DNA of 64,000 bases from Roseburia sp. (GTDB taxonomy: Bacteria > Bacillota > Clostridia > Lachnospirales > Lachnospiraceae), in the NCBI GenBank assembly GCA_023667765.1, contig JAMOZS010000004.1, positions 27,767-91,766 on the forward strand. Reading direction: 5' to 3'. The position numbers and the translations under genes are program-made. Under the pieces are notes generated by a model. That model was not told where the DNA came from. It was given only the letters and a program-made list of their open reading frames with translations, and made no database searches. Below are positions 46,213-55,030 of this stretch, piece after piece; within the stretch, counting starts at the first letter, position 1, and every line of letters starts with the position of its first letter.

Positions 46213-46296
46213 AGCGGCCGGGGCCGGAAGGATTGCCGGAACCGGGAAGAACTATGGAGGCCGGAGGGATGACAGCCGGCGGAAATGGAGTGTATG

Positions 46297-47190
46297 ATGT
46301 CCGAAACAATGATACAGGCGGACGGCCTGGTGAAAATTTATAAATCAAAGCAGACCGAGGTGCTTGCCCTGCAGGGGCTGGATTTGACGGTGGAGGAGGG
46401 AGAACTGACCGCCTTAATCGGAAACAGCGGCAGCGGAAAATCAACCTTTCTGAATATGATTGGCGGACTGGACAGACCCAGCGCCGGTTCGCTTCTGGTG
46501 GGTGGTAAGAATCTCTTTACCATGACCGAGAAGGATTTGGTAGCATATAAACGGGAGACTGTGGGATTCGTCTGGCAGAATAATGGAAGGAATCTTCTGC
46601 CCTATCTGTCGGCGATGGAGAATATTATGCTTCCCATGCATTTGTCCAGCGGGAAAAAGAAGAGAGAGAGAGCGGCGGAGCTTTTGGAGATGGTGGGAAT
46701 GTTCTCCAAGAAAAACAGCCGCCTGAATACCTTATCGGGAGGGGAACAGCAGAGGATTGCCATTGCCATCGCGCTGGCTAATTCCCCTAAGCTTCTGCTG
46801 GCAGATGAGCCTACCGGAAGCGTGGATTCCAAGACGGCGGCTTATATTTTTGACGTTTTTACGGAGCTGAATAAGGCGGGACAGACCATATTAATCGTTA
46901 CCCATGATATCGCTCTTTCCAAGAAGGTAAAGCGGGTGGTAGCTATCCGCGACGGCAAAATCAGCAGCGAGAGAATTTTGAAGGAAAGCTATGCCGAGCG
47001 TTTGAAGGAGGTTTCCATTGACTGGAGGAATGAGGACACTCAGGAGGAGTATGTGATTCTGGATAAGGCCGGGCGTGTACAGATTCCGAGAGAGTTGTTA
47101 GAAGCGCTGAAGTTAAAGGATAACAAGATTAAGCTGGAGCTGCAGGGCGATAAGCTGGTGATGACGGCGCCGGAGGAGGCAAAAAAATAG
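46297..47190 (+). CDS. ABC ATPase with C-terminal AbrB-like domain
   Basis: A 297-residue protein. Residues 1-225 are a MacB/LolD-type ATPase (Walker A GNSGSGKST, signature LSGGEQQRIAIAIAL, Walker B LLLADEPTGSVD, H-loop VTHD). A linker follows, then about 48 residues reading EYVILDKAGRVQIPRELLEAL and on to KLVMTAP, which fits the swapped-hairpin SpoVT/AbrB fold found in DNA-binding and antitoxin proteins. Such a tail on an ABC ATPase could serve in dimerisation or regulation. Three start codons lie close together; the ATG at 46297 has GGAG seven bases before it. Second ATPase of the MacB-like operon. Confidence 0.87.
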   Translation: MSETMIQADGLVKIYKSKQTEVLALQGLDLTVEEGELTALIGNSGSGKSTFLNMIGGLDRPSAGSLLVGGKNLFTMTEKDLVAYKRETVGFVWQNNGRNLLPYLSAMENIMLPMHLSSGKKKRERAAELLEMVGMFSKKNSRLNTLSGGEQQRIAIAIALANSPKLLLADEPTGSVDSKTAAYIFDVFTELNKAGQTILIVTHDIALSKKVKRVVAIRDGKISSERILKESYAERLKEVSIDWRNEDTQEEYVILDKAGRVQIPRELLEALKLKDNKIKLELQGDKLVMTAPEEAKK

Positions 47191-47262
47191 ATTTCATACC
47201 ACAGGTTTATTGCAAAGAAAGGGGACCATGCCTTATAATAAGGAAGAAAAACGGGACAGCAG

Positions 47263-49657
47263 ATGAGAATGCCTAAGCCGGAGGCGGCATGGGAGTCAGC
47301 GGGGAAAGATATGAGAACAAAAATGAGGACAGGGAAATATAACAGGATGGAAAGGGAGCCGGAGCTGCCCTCTTCCATCCTTGCTTTGTTATATGAACAG
47401 GGTTTGGAGAAAAAGGATGTGCTTTATTTTGCGGAGGCAGACTTAAGCCCGCAAGGGGAATATGCCAGAGGCTTTCTGGTATGGACGCAGGATTTTCTGT
47501 TTGTGTTTGGGGCGGATACCGCGCCCGGACAGGTACATTATTATAAGGGCTATAGGGAGGCCCCCGGAGGCTCTCGCCAGGAGGAGCCTGGGAAGTGGCA
47601 TTGGGAAGGGCTGCCCCTGGCGGATTTGGAGCGCATTTGGATGGAGAACGGTGTGGGCTGTAATGTGCTGGTGGCGAAAACCTCAGAGGGAGAACGGACG
47701 CTGGCCATGTTCACGCATTTGCACAAGCGCAGGATGGCAAGGCTTCTGGGGGGAATAGAGCAGTTAAAAAGAGGGGAAACGCCGGAGCTGTCGGAGGAGG
47801 CGACGGAATGCTGCCCCAAATGCGGCAGAATGTATCCTGACGACAGGCGGAAAATCTGTCCGAACTGTATGGACCGGCGAAATGTATTTTTTCGGGTACT
47901 CGCTTATTTTAAGCCTTATCGGGTAAGATTTGCGCTGCTGTTTCTGGCGACGGTGTTTACGGCCCTGCTCAATCTGGTATGGCCTTATTTGAACGGCACG
48001 ATACTTTATGACAAAATACTGGCGCAGGATGTGGGCTTTTTAGAGCAGCTCCCTTTGGGGGAGGGCGGATTCGTGACGGCGCTTTTCCTGCTGGTGTTGA
48101 CGATGGTCATGACGAAGCTGATGCTTTTGCTTTTGCAGATTGTGCAGGGAATCCTTACTGCTCAGATGGTGGTGGGGGTGGTGCGGGATATGAAAAAAGA
48201 CGTTTTCCGCATCATGGGAGAGCTTTCCATCAGCTTTTACCGGAGCAGGCAGACCGGCGGACTGATGACCCGGGTGATGTCGGACGCAGACCGCATTACG
48301 GGCTTCTTTGTGGACGGCGCACCCTATCTACTGGTGCATGGCTTTACCATGCTGGCATCCTTTCTTGTGATGTTCTCGATAAATCCCTTGATGGCTTTGG
48401 TGACGATTTTCATGTTTCCGGTGTTGGTGGCTGTCAATGTGTATCTGCGGCCGAAGATTTGGGTGATGTTCGGAAGAAGGCACAGGGCGGAGCGCTCGTT
48501 AAACAGCAGCGTCAATGACAATCTCACAGGAGCCAGAGTAGTCAAAAGCTTTGGGCAGGAGCGCAGGGAGACAGAGCGCTTTGGGGTACATAATAAGAAG
48601 CTTCGGGATGCGGAGATTGCCATTACTTACAGACAGAATTATTTCCACTTTGTCTATGGGGCGGCTCAGAGCATTGCCACGATGGGAGCCTGGGCCATCG
48701 GCGTATATTTGATTTTGGGAGAGCGGGCCCAAAGCATAGATTTGGGCGTATTGCTTACCTTTGTGGGCTATGTGGGACAGCTGGAGGGCCCTATGGGCTT
48801 TTTGCCCATGTGCATCAATGGTGGGCGGACAGCATGAACAGCGCCCAGCGTATTTTTGAGATAATAGACGCCGTACCGGAGGTGAAGGAGCCTGTGCATC
48901 CCACAAGGCTGGAAACCGTTTCGGGGAATATTTCCCTGGAGGCGGTAACCTTCGGCTATGAGTGGAACCGCCCGGTGCTGAAAAACATTACGGTGGATAT
49001 TCCGGCGGGCAGGATGTTCGGCATCGTAGGGCGTTCCGGCGCCGGTAAGACTACCATGGTCAATCTGATTTCCAGAATGTATGACCCTCAGGAAGGGAGA
49101 ATTACCATTGACGGGGTGGATATCCGGGAGTTTTCCTTTGAACAGCTTCGGAAGAATGTGGCTATGGTGTCTCAGGATACTTATATTTTTATGGGTTCGG
49201 TGGCGGAGAATATCTCCTATGCCAATCCGGAAGTGGATATTTATGAAGTGATGCGGGCCGCCAAGCTGGCCGGCGCCCATGAATTTATTATGCGTATGCC
49301 GGACGGATATGACACCCGTATCGGCGCTTCGGGAAGAGGCAGCGTATTTCCATTGCCAGAGCGATTCTGGCCAATCCGAAAATCCTGATTTTGGATGAGG
49401 CTACCGCCTCTGTGGATACGGAGACGGAGCGCATCATTCAGAAGTCCCTCCATTATCTGGTACAGGGACGTACCACGATTTCCATTGCCCACAGGCTATC
49501 CACCTTAAAGGATGCGGATTATCTGGTAGTCATAGACAATGGCGAGATTACCGAAAGGGGAACCCATGAGGAGTTGAAGGCTTTGAAGGGCACCTATTAT
49601 AAGCTGCTGGAGCTGCAGACCAAGGCACTGGAGAGAAAGGGCGAAGTAGTATTTTGA
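47263..49657 (+). pseudogene. ABC exporter with extra N-terminal domain, broken by two lesions
   Basis: Three consecutive frames together encode one exporter of about 795 residues. Frame one runs to the TGA at 48835-48837 and holds an N-terminal beta domain (about 1-180), a zinc ribbon (CCPKCGRMYP, CPNCM) and six membrane segments. A lost T in the T-run at 48799-48803 would explain the shift; with six T the text reads GFFAHVHQWWADS and continues in the next frame. That frame carries Walker A GRSGAGKTT and ends at 49388. The third frame resumes at about 49340 with QRISIARA, Walker B ILILDEATASVD and H-loop AHRLST. The LSGGE signature is missing at the second junction. The upstream start is uncertain (47263, 47311 or 47347). 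It is homologous to the exporter at 50297 and was presumably its partner. Confidence 0.85.
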
Positions 49658-49672
49658 AAGGAGAGCAGAGCT

Positions 49673-50245
49673 GTGGAAAAAGAGCAGATGAATGAAAGGC
49701 AAGAGGCGGAAGTGTTTACCTTGTCTCAGATGGAGCAGGAAACCGAGGACATGCTGCGGATACGCTATCTGAATAAGGAAAATGCGATTTTTGAACGAAC
49801 CGGAACGGGCTTCTTAAGCCTTCGGGTAGGGGAGGAGTTCTATCCCCGGGTGCAGGTGGTGCGGATGTTTCCCTTTATGCATAAGGAAGAGCTTCTCTCG
49901 ATTCGCACGCCGGATGAGCGCTCCAAGGAGATTGGGATTATCAAAAGGTATGAGGATGTGGATTCCGAGACAGCGGAAATGCTCAGAGAGCAGCTGACGC
50001 TCAGATACTTCACTCCGGTGATTCGCAGGATTATCCATATCAAGGATGAGTTCGGTTATGCCTATTGGGATGTGGTGACGGACAAAGGCCCTTGCCGCTT
50101 TACCATACAGATGGGAGGCAATGGCGTAGTGCATCTGTCCGATACCCGTATTTTGATTATGGATATTGATGAGAATCGCTTTGAAATACCGGATATTGAA
50201 GCGCTGACAAGCGGCGAGAGGAAGAAGTTGGATATGTTTTTATAG
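49673..50245 (+). CDS. DUF1854-family protein
   Basis: A 190-residue protein with the DUF1854 pattern: LRYFTPVIRRIIHIKDEFG, YWDVVTDKGPCRFTI, and the end VHLSDTRILIMDIDENRFEIPDIEAL. The family is known beside ABC exporters, including in cyanophycin-linked loci of Proteobacteria, but has no defined biochemical activity. A GTG at 49673 has AAAGGAGAG upstream. It lies between the broken exporter and the intact one, 15 bases after the former, so the three form one module. No signal peptide or membrane segment, so it probably acts on the cytosolic side. Confidence 0.88.
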   Translation: MEKEQMNERQEAEVFTLSQMEQETEDMLRIRYLNKENAIFERTGTGFLSLRVGEEFYPRVQVVRMFPFMHKEELLSIRTPDERSKEIGIIKRYEDVDSETAEMLREQLTLRYFTPVIRRIIHIKDEFGYAYWDVVTDKGPCRFTIQMGGNGVVHLSDTRILIMDIDENRFEIPDIEALTSGERKKLDMFL

Positions 50246-50264
50246 AAGCTGAAAGGGAGTTTGC

Positions 50265-50312
50265 TATGCGTGTTGAAGCACGCAAGGGGTATAAGTATGA
50301 TACTGAAATATG
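50265..50312 (+). CDS. Possible 15-residue leader peptide before ABC exporter
   Basis: ATG at 50265 is preceded by AAAGGGAG five bases upstream, better placed than any site for the exporter start at 50297, and reads MRVEARKGYKYDTEI before TGA. It overlaps the exporter start in another frame. It may couple translation, or it may be chance. Confidence 0.3.
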
Positions 50313-52477
50313 AATTATCGGAAGAAAACAGGAAGCTGTTGGAGCTTTCGGCGAAGGAAGAGATTTATTACTGCCTGCCCCTTGATATTGATTTTGAGGG
50401 GAATTATCAGGATGATTCTTATACGGTAATGACAGACAGACGTATTGTGGTGCTGGAGCGGGGAAGGGTCGCTTTTGACTATCGGATTGCAGATTGCGAC
50501 GCCATTAAGAGCGAGCCTCAGATAGCCTGCGGAATCGTCTATCTCGTAAAGGATGGGCAGGAGATACTGCTGGGGCGTTTTTCGGCGAAGCATTTAACCA
50601 GATATTCTTATTTGTTCCGGGGAATGCAGATTCTGAAGAAGGGTCGGCGGGAGCGTGTTATTAGCAGCGAGTATGAGCATTCTTGCCCCAAATGCGGAAG
50701 AGCCCTGCCGGGTACGAAGGAATGTCCCAGATGCTCCGGGAAAAAGGAAGGACTGATTTATACCTTTGTAGAAATGCTGCGCCCCCATAAGGCCAGACTG
50801 GCGGTGATTTTTCTGCTGATGCTGGGAGCCACCTTTGTGACGCTGGCGGCGCCGGAGATTCAGAAATATCTGGTGGATGATGTGCTGGTGCGCCGGGAGA
50901 AGGACTACGGCCTTGCGGCAGTCTGTCTGCTTTTGATGCTGGCAGTTACGGTGGGAATTGTATTTATCAATGCCGCGAAGAGTTATCTGTGTTCTAAGCT
51001 GGGCTCCTGTATCAGCGAGGACCAGAGAGGAAAGCTGTTCCAAAAGCTTCAGATGCTTTCCTTGTCCTTCATCAATGACAGAAGCGCCGGTGAGCTGATG
51101 AATCGGATACTTCAGGATACCGACAGGATTAAAAACTTTTTCGGGGAGGTATTCTGCAATTTATTTACGGTGGGAATTTTGTTTGTGTGCGTGGTTCTTT
51201 ATATGCTGGTGCTGAACTGGCGGCTGGCGCTTCTGGCGTTCCTGTTCACGCCGGTTTCCGTGGGCGTTTCCATGGGCTCCCGCAGGCGGATTAGAAAACG
51301 CTTTCGACTGCAGGGCGCCAAGAGTGATAAGGTGAACAATAATTTGCAGGATGTGATTTCCGGTATGGCGGTGGTGAAGTCCTATGGTCAGGAAAAGCGG
51401 GAGAGCCTGCATTTTGACGAGACAACGGAGGAGCTTGCCCGGATTCAGAAGAGCAATGAGGTGTTCTTTGCCGTGTTTTACCCGATGGTATCCTTTATGC
51501 TGGGCTCCGGTATCTATCTGGTAACCTTTGTGGGAGGCAGCAGGGTACTTGGGGGCAGTATGACGCCGGGCGAGCTTCTGCAGTTTATCAGCTATACCTC
51601 CCTGCTGTATAATTATGTAAATTGGATTAGCGGTATGCCCAGGGCCCTGATGAACCTGGTGACCAGTCTGGAGCGCATCGGAGACGTGTTGAATCAGGAG
51701 CCTTCTATTGCAGACCTGCCAGATGCGGTGGAACATGAGATAGAGGGGGAAATCACCTTTCGGAATGCCTCCTTTGGCTACAAGTCCTATCAGCCGGTGC
51801 TGGAGGGCATTCATCTGACGGTGCATAAGGGAGAGATGATTGGTCTGGTGGGGGCTTCGGGCACCGGTAAGTCCACGATGATTAATCTGATTATGCATCT
51901 GTACGAGGTGGATGACGGCGAGATACTGGTGGATAATATTGACATCCGAAAGATAAAACTGGAAAATTATCACCGTCAGCTGGGAGTGGTGCTGCAGGAG
52001 AATTTTCTGTTCGCGGGAACCATCTACAACAATATTCGATTCGCAAGGCCCGACGCCGGCTATGAAGAGGTGATTCGTGTGGCAAAGATGGCGAATGCTC
52101 ATGATTTTATCTGCAGGCTGCCGGATGGTTATAATACCTATGTGGGAGAGCATGGCTATAATCTGTCGGGAGGTGAGAGGCAGAGGATAGCTATTGCCAG
52201 AGCCATGCTGGGCAATCCGAGGCTTCTGATATTGGATGAGGCTACGGCCAGTCTGGATACGGAGAGTGAATATCTGATACAAAGAGCCCTGGGAAGGCTT
52301 ACGAAGGGACGCACTACCTTCGCCATTGCCCACAGGCTCTCCACTCTGAAGGATGCGGACAGACTGGTGGTCATAGACGGACACCGCATTGCAGAGGCGG
52401 GCACCCATGAAGAGCTGCTGGCAAAAAAAGGAATCTATTATGGTCTGGTACAGGCGCAGCTTCAGGGGAAGCTTTAA
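50297..52477 (+). CDS. ABC exporter with N-terminal PH-like domain and zinc ribbon
   Basis: A 726-residue exporter. Residues 1-120 form a beta-rich domain resembling bacterial PH-like modules (DSYTVMTDRRIVVLERGRVAFDYRIADCDAI). A zinc ribbon follows (SCPKCGRALPGTKECPRCSG, about 130-150), then six membrane segments (about 165-450) and an ATPase with Walker A GASGTGKST, signature YNLSGGERQRIAIARA, Walker B LLILDEATASLD and H-loop AHRLST, all intact. The start is taken at 50297; just before it a 15-codon frame with a good ribosome site (50265) overlaps it and may be a coupling leader. Partner is the defective exporter upstream. Substrate unknown. Confidence 0.9.
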   Translation: MILKYELSEENRKLLELSAKEEIYYCLPLDIDFEGNYQDDSYTVMTDRRIVVLERGRVAFDYRIADCDAIKSEPQIACGIVYLVKDGQEILLGRFSAKHLTRYSYLFRGMQILKKGRRERVISSEYEHSCPKCGRALPGTKECPRCSGKKEGLIYTFVEMLRPHKARLAVIFLLMLGATFVTLAAPEIQKYLVDDVLVRREKDYGLAAVCLLLMLAVTVGIVFINAAKSYLCSKLGSCISEDQRGKLFQKLQMLSLSFINDRSAGELMNRILQDTDRIKNFFGEVFCNLFTVGILFVCVVLYMLVLNWRLALLAFLFTPVSVGVSMGSRRRIRKRFRLQGAKSDKVNNNLQDVISGMAVVKSYGQEKRESLHFDETTEELARIQKSNEVFFAVFYPMVSFMLGSGIYLVTFVGGSRVLGGSMTPGELLQFISYTSLLYNYVNWISGMPRALMNLVTSLERIGDVLNQEPSIADLPDAVEHEIEGEITFRNASFGYKSYQPVLEGIHLTVHKGEMIGLVGASGTGKSTMINLIMHLYEVDDGEILVDNIDIRKIKLENYHRQLGVVLQENFLFAGTIYNNIRFARPDAGYEEVIRVAKMANAHDFICRLPDGYNTYVGEHGYNLSGGERQRIAIARAMLGNPRLLILDEATASLDTESEYLIQRALGRLTKGRTTFAIAHRLSTLKDADRLVVIDGHRIAEAGTHEELLAKKGIYYGLVQAQLQGKL

Positions 52478-52491
52478 GCAAATACAAATAC

Positions 52492-52537
52492 AGCCCTTAT
52501 GTCAAATCCCTGGGAGGGAGAGGCATAAGGGCTTTTT
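52492..52537 (+). terminator. Rho-independent terminator after DUF1854/ABC module
   Basis: AGCCCTTATG at 52492-52501 pairs with CATAAGGGCT at 52524-52533, followed by five T. It closes the long operon and marks the left border of the AT-rich island. Confidence 0.88.
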
Positions 52538-52670
52538 GATGAAGAAAAATAAAATGTGCGCAAAGTATGTTTGTGAATTTATTAAAAGTAAAATAAAAGG
52601 AGAATAATTTGATAATATATATAATAATCCTTGAAATTACAGAATAACATAAGAAAAAGACAGAAAAAAG

Positions 52671-52699
52671 TTGCTGTTTGTCTATTACTATGTTATATT
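52671..52699 (+). promoter_or_regulatory. Promoter candidate 1 of peptide cluster
   Basis: TTGCTG at 52671-52676, 17-base spacer, TATATT at 52694-52699. The gap 52538-52809 holds this, a second promoter and no convincing gene. Confidence 0.6.
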
Positions 52700-52744
52700 A
52701 TTGAAGTATTTTGTTTGTAAGAATAATAAAGTTCGAGTTTTATT

Positions 52745-52772
52745 TTGTTTATATTTAAGAAAAAAGTATATT
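52745..52772 (+). promoter_or_regulatory. Promoter candidate 2 of peptide cluster
   Basis: TTGTTT at 52745-52750, 16-base spacer, TATATT at 52767-52772, about 37 bases before the precursor peptide start. Confidence 0.5.
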
Positions 52773-52809
52773 GCGATAGAAAACATGTTCAAATGATTGG
52801 AGGAAAAAT

Positions 52810-53013
52810 ATGCAGACCTTAAAAAGGAAAAATACTAGTAGTAAGAATAATAGTGTAACATTATATATTTATGAAGGTGAGGGGTCTTCAACTGCGTATC
52901 AGCCAAAAACTTCTGAGCCTGGAAGTAGCGGTACTTATTCGGCTGGAGTGCCACAAGGTGCTCCGGAAAGAAAGAAACAAATAAAGAGAGCTATCAATCA
53001 TTATAAGGAGTAG
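52810..53013 (+). CDS. Candidate ribosomal peptide precursor, cysteine-free
   Basis: A 67-residue peptide. Strong GGAGGA ribosome site at 52799-52804. The N-terminus, MQTLKRKNTSSKNNSVTLYI, resembles in pattern the leader of CLI_3235-class precursors (basic LxKKN stretch, then a short S/T-V-E/L-A/Y motif). The likely core is Ser/Thr/Gly/Pro-rich (GEGSSTAYQPKTSEPGSSG and on) and there is no Cys, so thioether or Cys-based chemistry is excluded. The last 18 residues are basic (PERKKQIKRAINHYKE). It is separated from the maturation genes by a strong terminator, the usual way to express precursor in excess. Precursor identity is inferred from position, size and context. Confidence 0.65.
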   Translation: MQTLKRKNTSSKNNSVTLYIYEGEGSSTAYQPKTSEPGSSGTYSAGVPQGAPERKKQIKRAINHYKE

Positions 53014-53082
53014 ATTGTTAAAGTTAGTGATGTTGCAGGTGTAAATTAGGAAATGTGTTTCGTGTCTAAATATACTTTTTAT

Positions 53083-53105
53083 GCCCTGTTTTCAGGGCTT
53101 TTTTT
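53083..53105 (+). terminator. Terminator/attenuator between precursor and maturation genes
   Basis: GCCCTG (53083-53088) and CAGGGC (53093-53098) around a TTTT loop, followed by seven T. Since no separate strong promoter is seen before the protease-fusion gene, partial readthrough is likely. Confidence 0.85.
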
Positions 53106-53199
53106 AATTTTGTTTATCATGGAGAAATAGTGAGATTATGAATTTTTAAAGGAAGTATGCAAAAGAGATAAATAGTTAATTAGAGAGGGAATCAAAGAG

Positions 53200-54978
53200 A
53201 TGTTAAGGGTAGTCGTGGTAGATACGGGGATTGATAGTCAATATGTAGATGCGCATATTAAAGGAGGTATTACAATTGTAGAGGAAAATGGTACATTCTC
53301 TGTTAAAGAATACTTTGAAGATTATATTGGTCATGGAACCGGAACGGCAGATATTATTCTAAGAAACACTGACAAGGTTGAATTATATGAAGTAAGAATT
53401 TATGATAAGGATATATACGTTTCGGGCGAAAAATTGTGTTATGCATTGGACTATATCAATAAGAATCTGGAATATGACTTGATTCAGATAAGCTCGGGAA
53501 TAACTGTATATTCAAAAAAAATGCATGATATTATAAAGGAGATAGTGCGTGAAAAAGAGAAAGTTATTGTTTCTGCATTTGATAATGAAGGGGCGATATC
53601 TTATCCGGCAGCATATGAGGAGGTAATAGGTGTAGATATAAATTATAATTATACCAAAAAAGATGAATTTGATGTGGTAGAAGGGAGCATTATTGATATC
53701 AGAGGCGGAGATGCATTTTATCGAATGGCTTTTCTGGATGGGGCAAATAATATTGCAAAGGGTTCAAGTTTTTTGACAAGTTACTTTACGGCAATAATAG
53801 CTAATATGGAGATGAATTGCCTGAATAAGCAGACAATCATGGAAGAATTAAAGAAAAAAGCGATTAAAGTATACAGAGATGTTCCTGACATGCAAATTAC
53901 AGCGAAGGAATTTATAAGGGATATAAAAAAAGCAATCGTATTTCCTTTTAATAAAGAAGTGCATAGTATTGCAGCGTTTGAAGATATGCTGCCGTTTGAA
54001 ATTGTTGGTTATTATGATATTAAGCATAAATTTTTGGTTGGAAAACAGGTGTGCGATATTTTAAAGTATACGGATAATTCAATGAAAATCAAAAATTTTG
54101 ATAATATAAATTGGGATTTGGATTTTGATACCATAATTTGCGGACATGTGGGGGAAATAAACAAGATTCTGGGAAGAAATTTTATAGTAGAGATTTTACG
54201 CAATTGTGAGAAATATAATAAAAGGGTATTTTTCTTTGATGATTTAAATAGTTTATATTTTGATTATCACAATTCAGAGAAAATGTTTAGTACATTTCTT
54301 GGCGAAGATAAACAGCTTTGCAATAGATTCGGAAAGTTGCGTATGGTAAATAAGCCTGTATTAGCTGTTATGGGTACAAGTTCGAAGCAAGGTAAGTTTA
54401 CAGTTCAGTTGAAGCTCATGCGTGAATTAAAAAAAAGGGGTTTTCTGGTAGATGGTATAGGTACAGAGCCATCTAGCATCTTTTTTGGATATTCTCAGGT
54501 ATTTCCATTTGGATATGGGTCTTATAATGGGTTATCCAGCAGAATGATGATTAGAATGCTGAATGAGATGGTATGGAATATTGAAAAAGAAGATATTGAT
54601 ATCATATTAACAGGATGTCAATCAGGAACAATAACATATGATTTTCGTAATGAAAATTTATTAGCGATTTGCCAGTATAATTACTTGCTGGGAATAAATC
54701 CTGACGCGGTAGTGCTTTGCGTAAATGAAATAGATGAATTAGACTATGTGAAGCGAACCATAGCATTCATCGAAGCGATAGGATCAGCTAAAGTAGTTGC
54801 GATTATAATGAGTGAAACTCATAATTTGTTTTCCTACAGTGTTTTTGGAAGAAAAGTATTATCAAAAGAGATTTTGACAGATGAAATTTTATCGGATAGT
54901 TTTCAATTACCTGTTTTTTCTCTTTCTTCATTGGATATAGTAAGTTTGACGGATGTAATTATAAAATATTATGAGTAA
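53200..54978 (+). CDS. Subtilisin-like protease fused to peptide-maturation Rossmann/P-loop protein
   Basis: A 592-residue two-part protein. Residues 1-245 are a short S8 peptidase with all catalytic positions: Asp8 (VVDTGID), His45 (GHGTGTAD), oxyanion Asn129 (SAFDNEG) and Ser190 (KGSSFLTSYFTA). There is no signal peptide or propeptide, so it acts in the cytosol. Residues about 245-592 begin VFPFNKEVHSIAAFEDMLPFEIVG, with a Rossmann-like unit, and then a P-loop-like DUF1611-type unit (AVMGTSSKQGKFTVQLKLM, 389-407; IILTGCQSGTITYD). I recall this second part as the CLI_3235-type peptide maturation protein family (TIGR04066). The protease is the likely leader peptidase for the peptide encoded just upstream. 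Codon use is AT-rich like its neighbours. Confidence 0.8.
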   Translation: MLRVVVVDTGIDSQYVDAHIKGGITIVEENGTFSVKEYFEDYIGHGTGTADIILRNTDKVELYEVRIYDKDIYVSGEKLCYALDYINKNLEYDLIQISSGITVYSKKMHDIIKEIVREKEKVIVSAFDNEGAISYPAAYEEVIGVDINYNYTKKDEFDVVEGSIIDIRGGDAFYRMAFLDGANNIAKGSSFLTSYFTAIIANMEMNCLNKQTIMEELKKKAIKVYRDVPDMQITAKEFIRDIKKAIVFPFNKEVHSIAAFEDMLPFEIVGYYDIKHKFLVGKQVCDILKYTDNSMKIKNFDNINWDLDFDTIICGHVGEINKILGRNFIVEILRNCEKYNKRVFFFDDLNSLYFDYHNSEKMFSTFLGEDKQLCNRFGKLRMVNKPVLAVMGTSSKQGKFTVQLKLMRELKKRGFLVDGIGTEPSSIFFGYSQVFPFGYGSYNGLSSRMMIRMLNEMVWNIEKEDIDIILTGCQSGTITYDFRNENLLAICQYNYLLGINPDAVVLCVNEIDELDYVKRTIAFIEAIGSAKVVAIIMSETHNLFSYSVFGRKVLSKEILTDEILSDSFQLPVFSLSSLDIVSLTDVIIKYYE

Positions 54979-55030
54979 CTTATGTGGTGACGGTGTAAAA
55001 TAGAGAGTAAGTTAATTTGGGGGACGGAGT

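Noticed and set aside
48796-48837. Programmed -1 frameshift joining the two exporter parts
   Set aside because: The site CTTTTTG is not a proper X XXY YYZ heptamer, and a second independent lesion with loss of the LSGGE motif follows, so mutation or assembly error is more likely.
52539-52607. 22-codon frame starting in the T-run of a terminator
   Set aside because: No ribosome site and its start lies within the terminator tail, so it is not likely to be transcribed and translated.
52810-53013. Lanthipeptide or Cys-rich bacteriocin precursor
   Set aside because: The peptide has no cysteine and no LanM/LanC or radical SAM gene is nearby.
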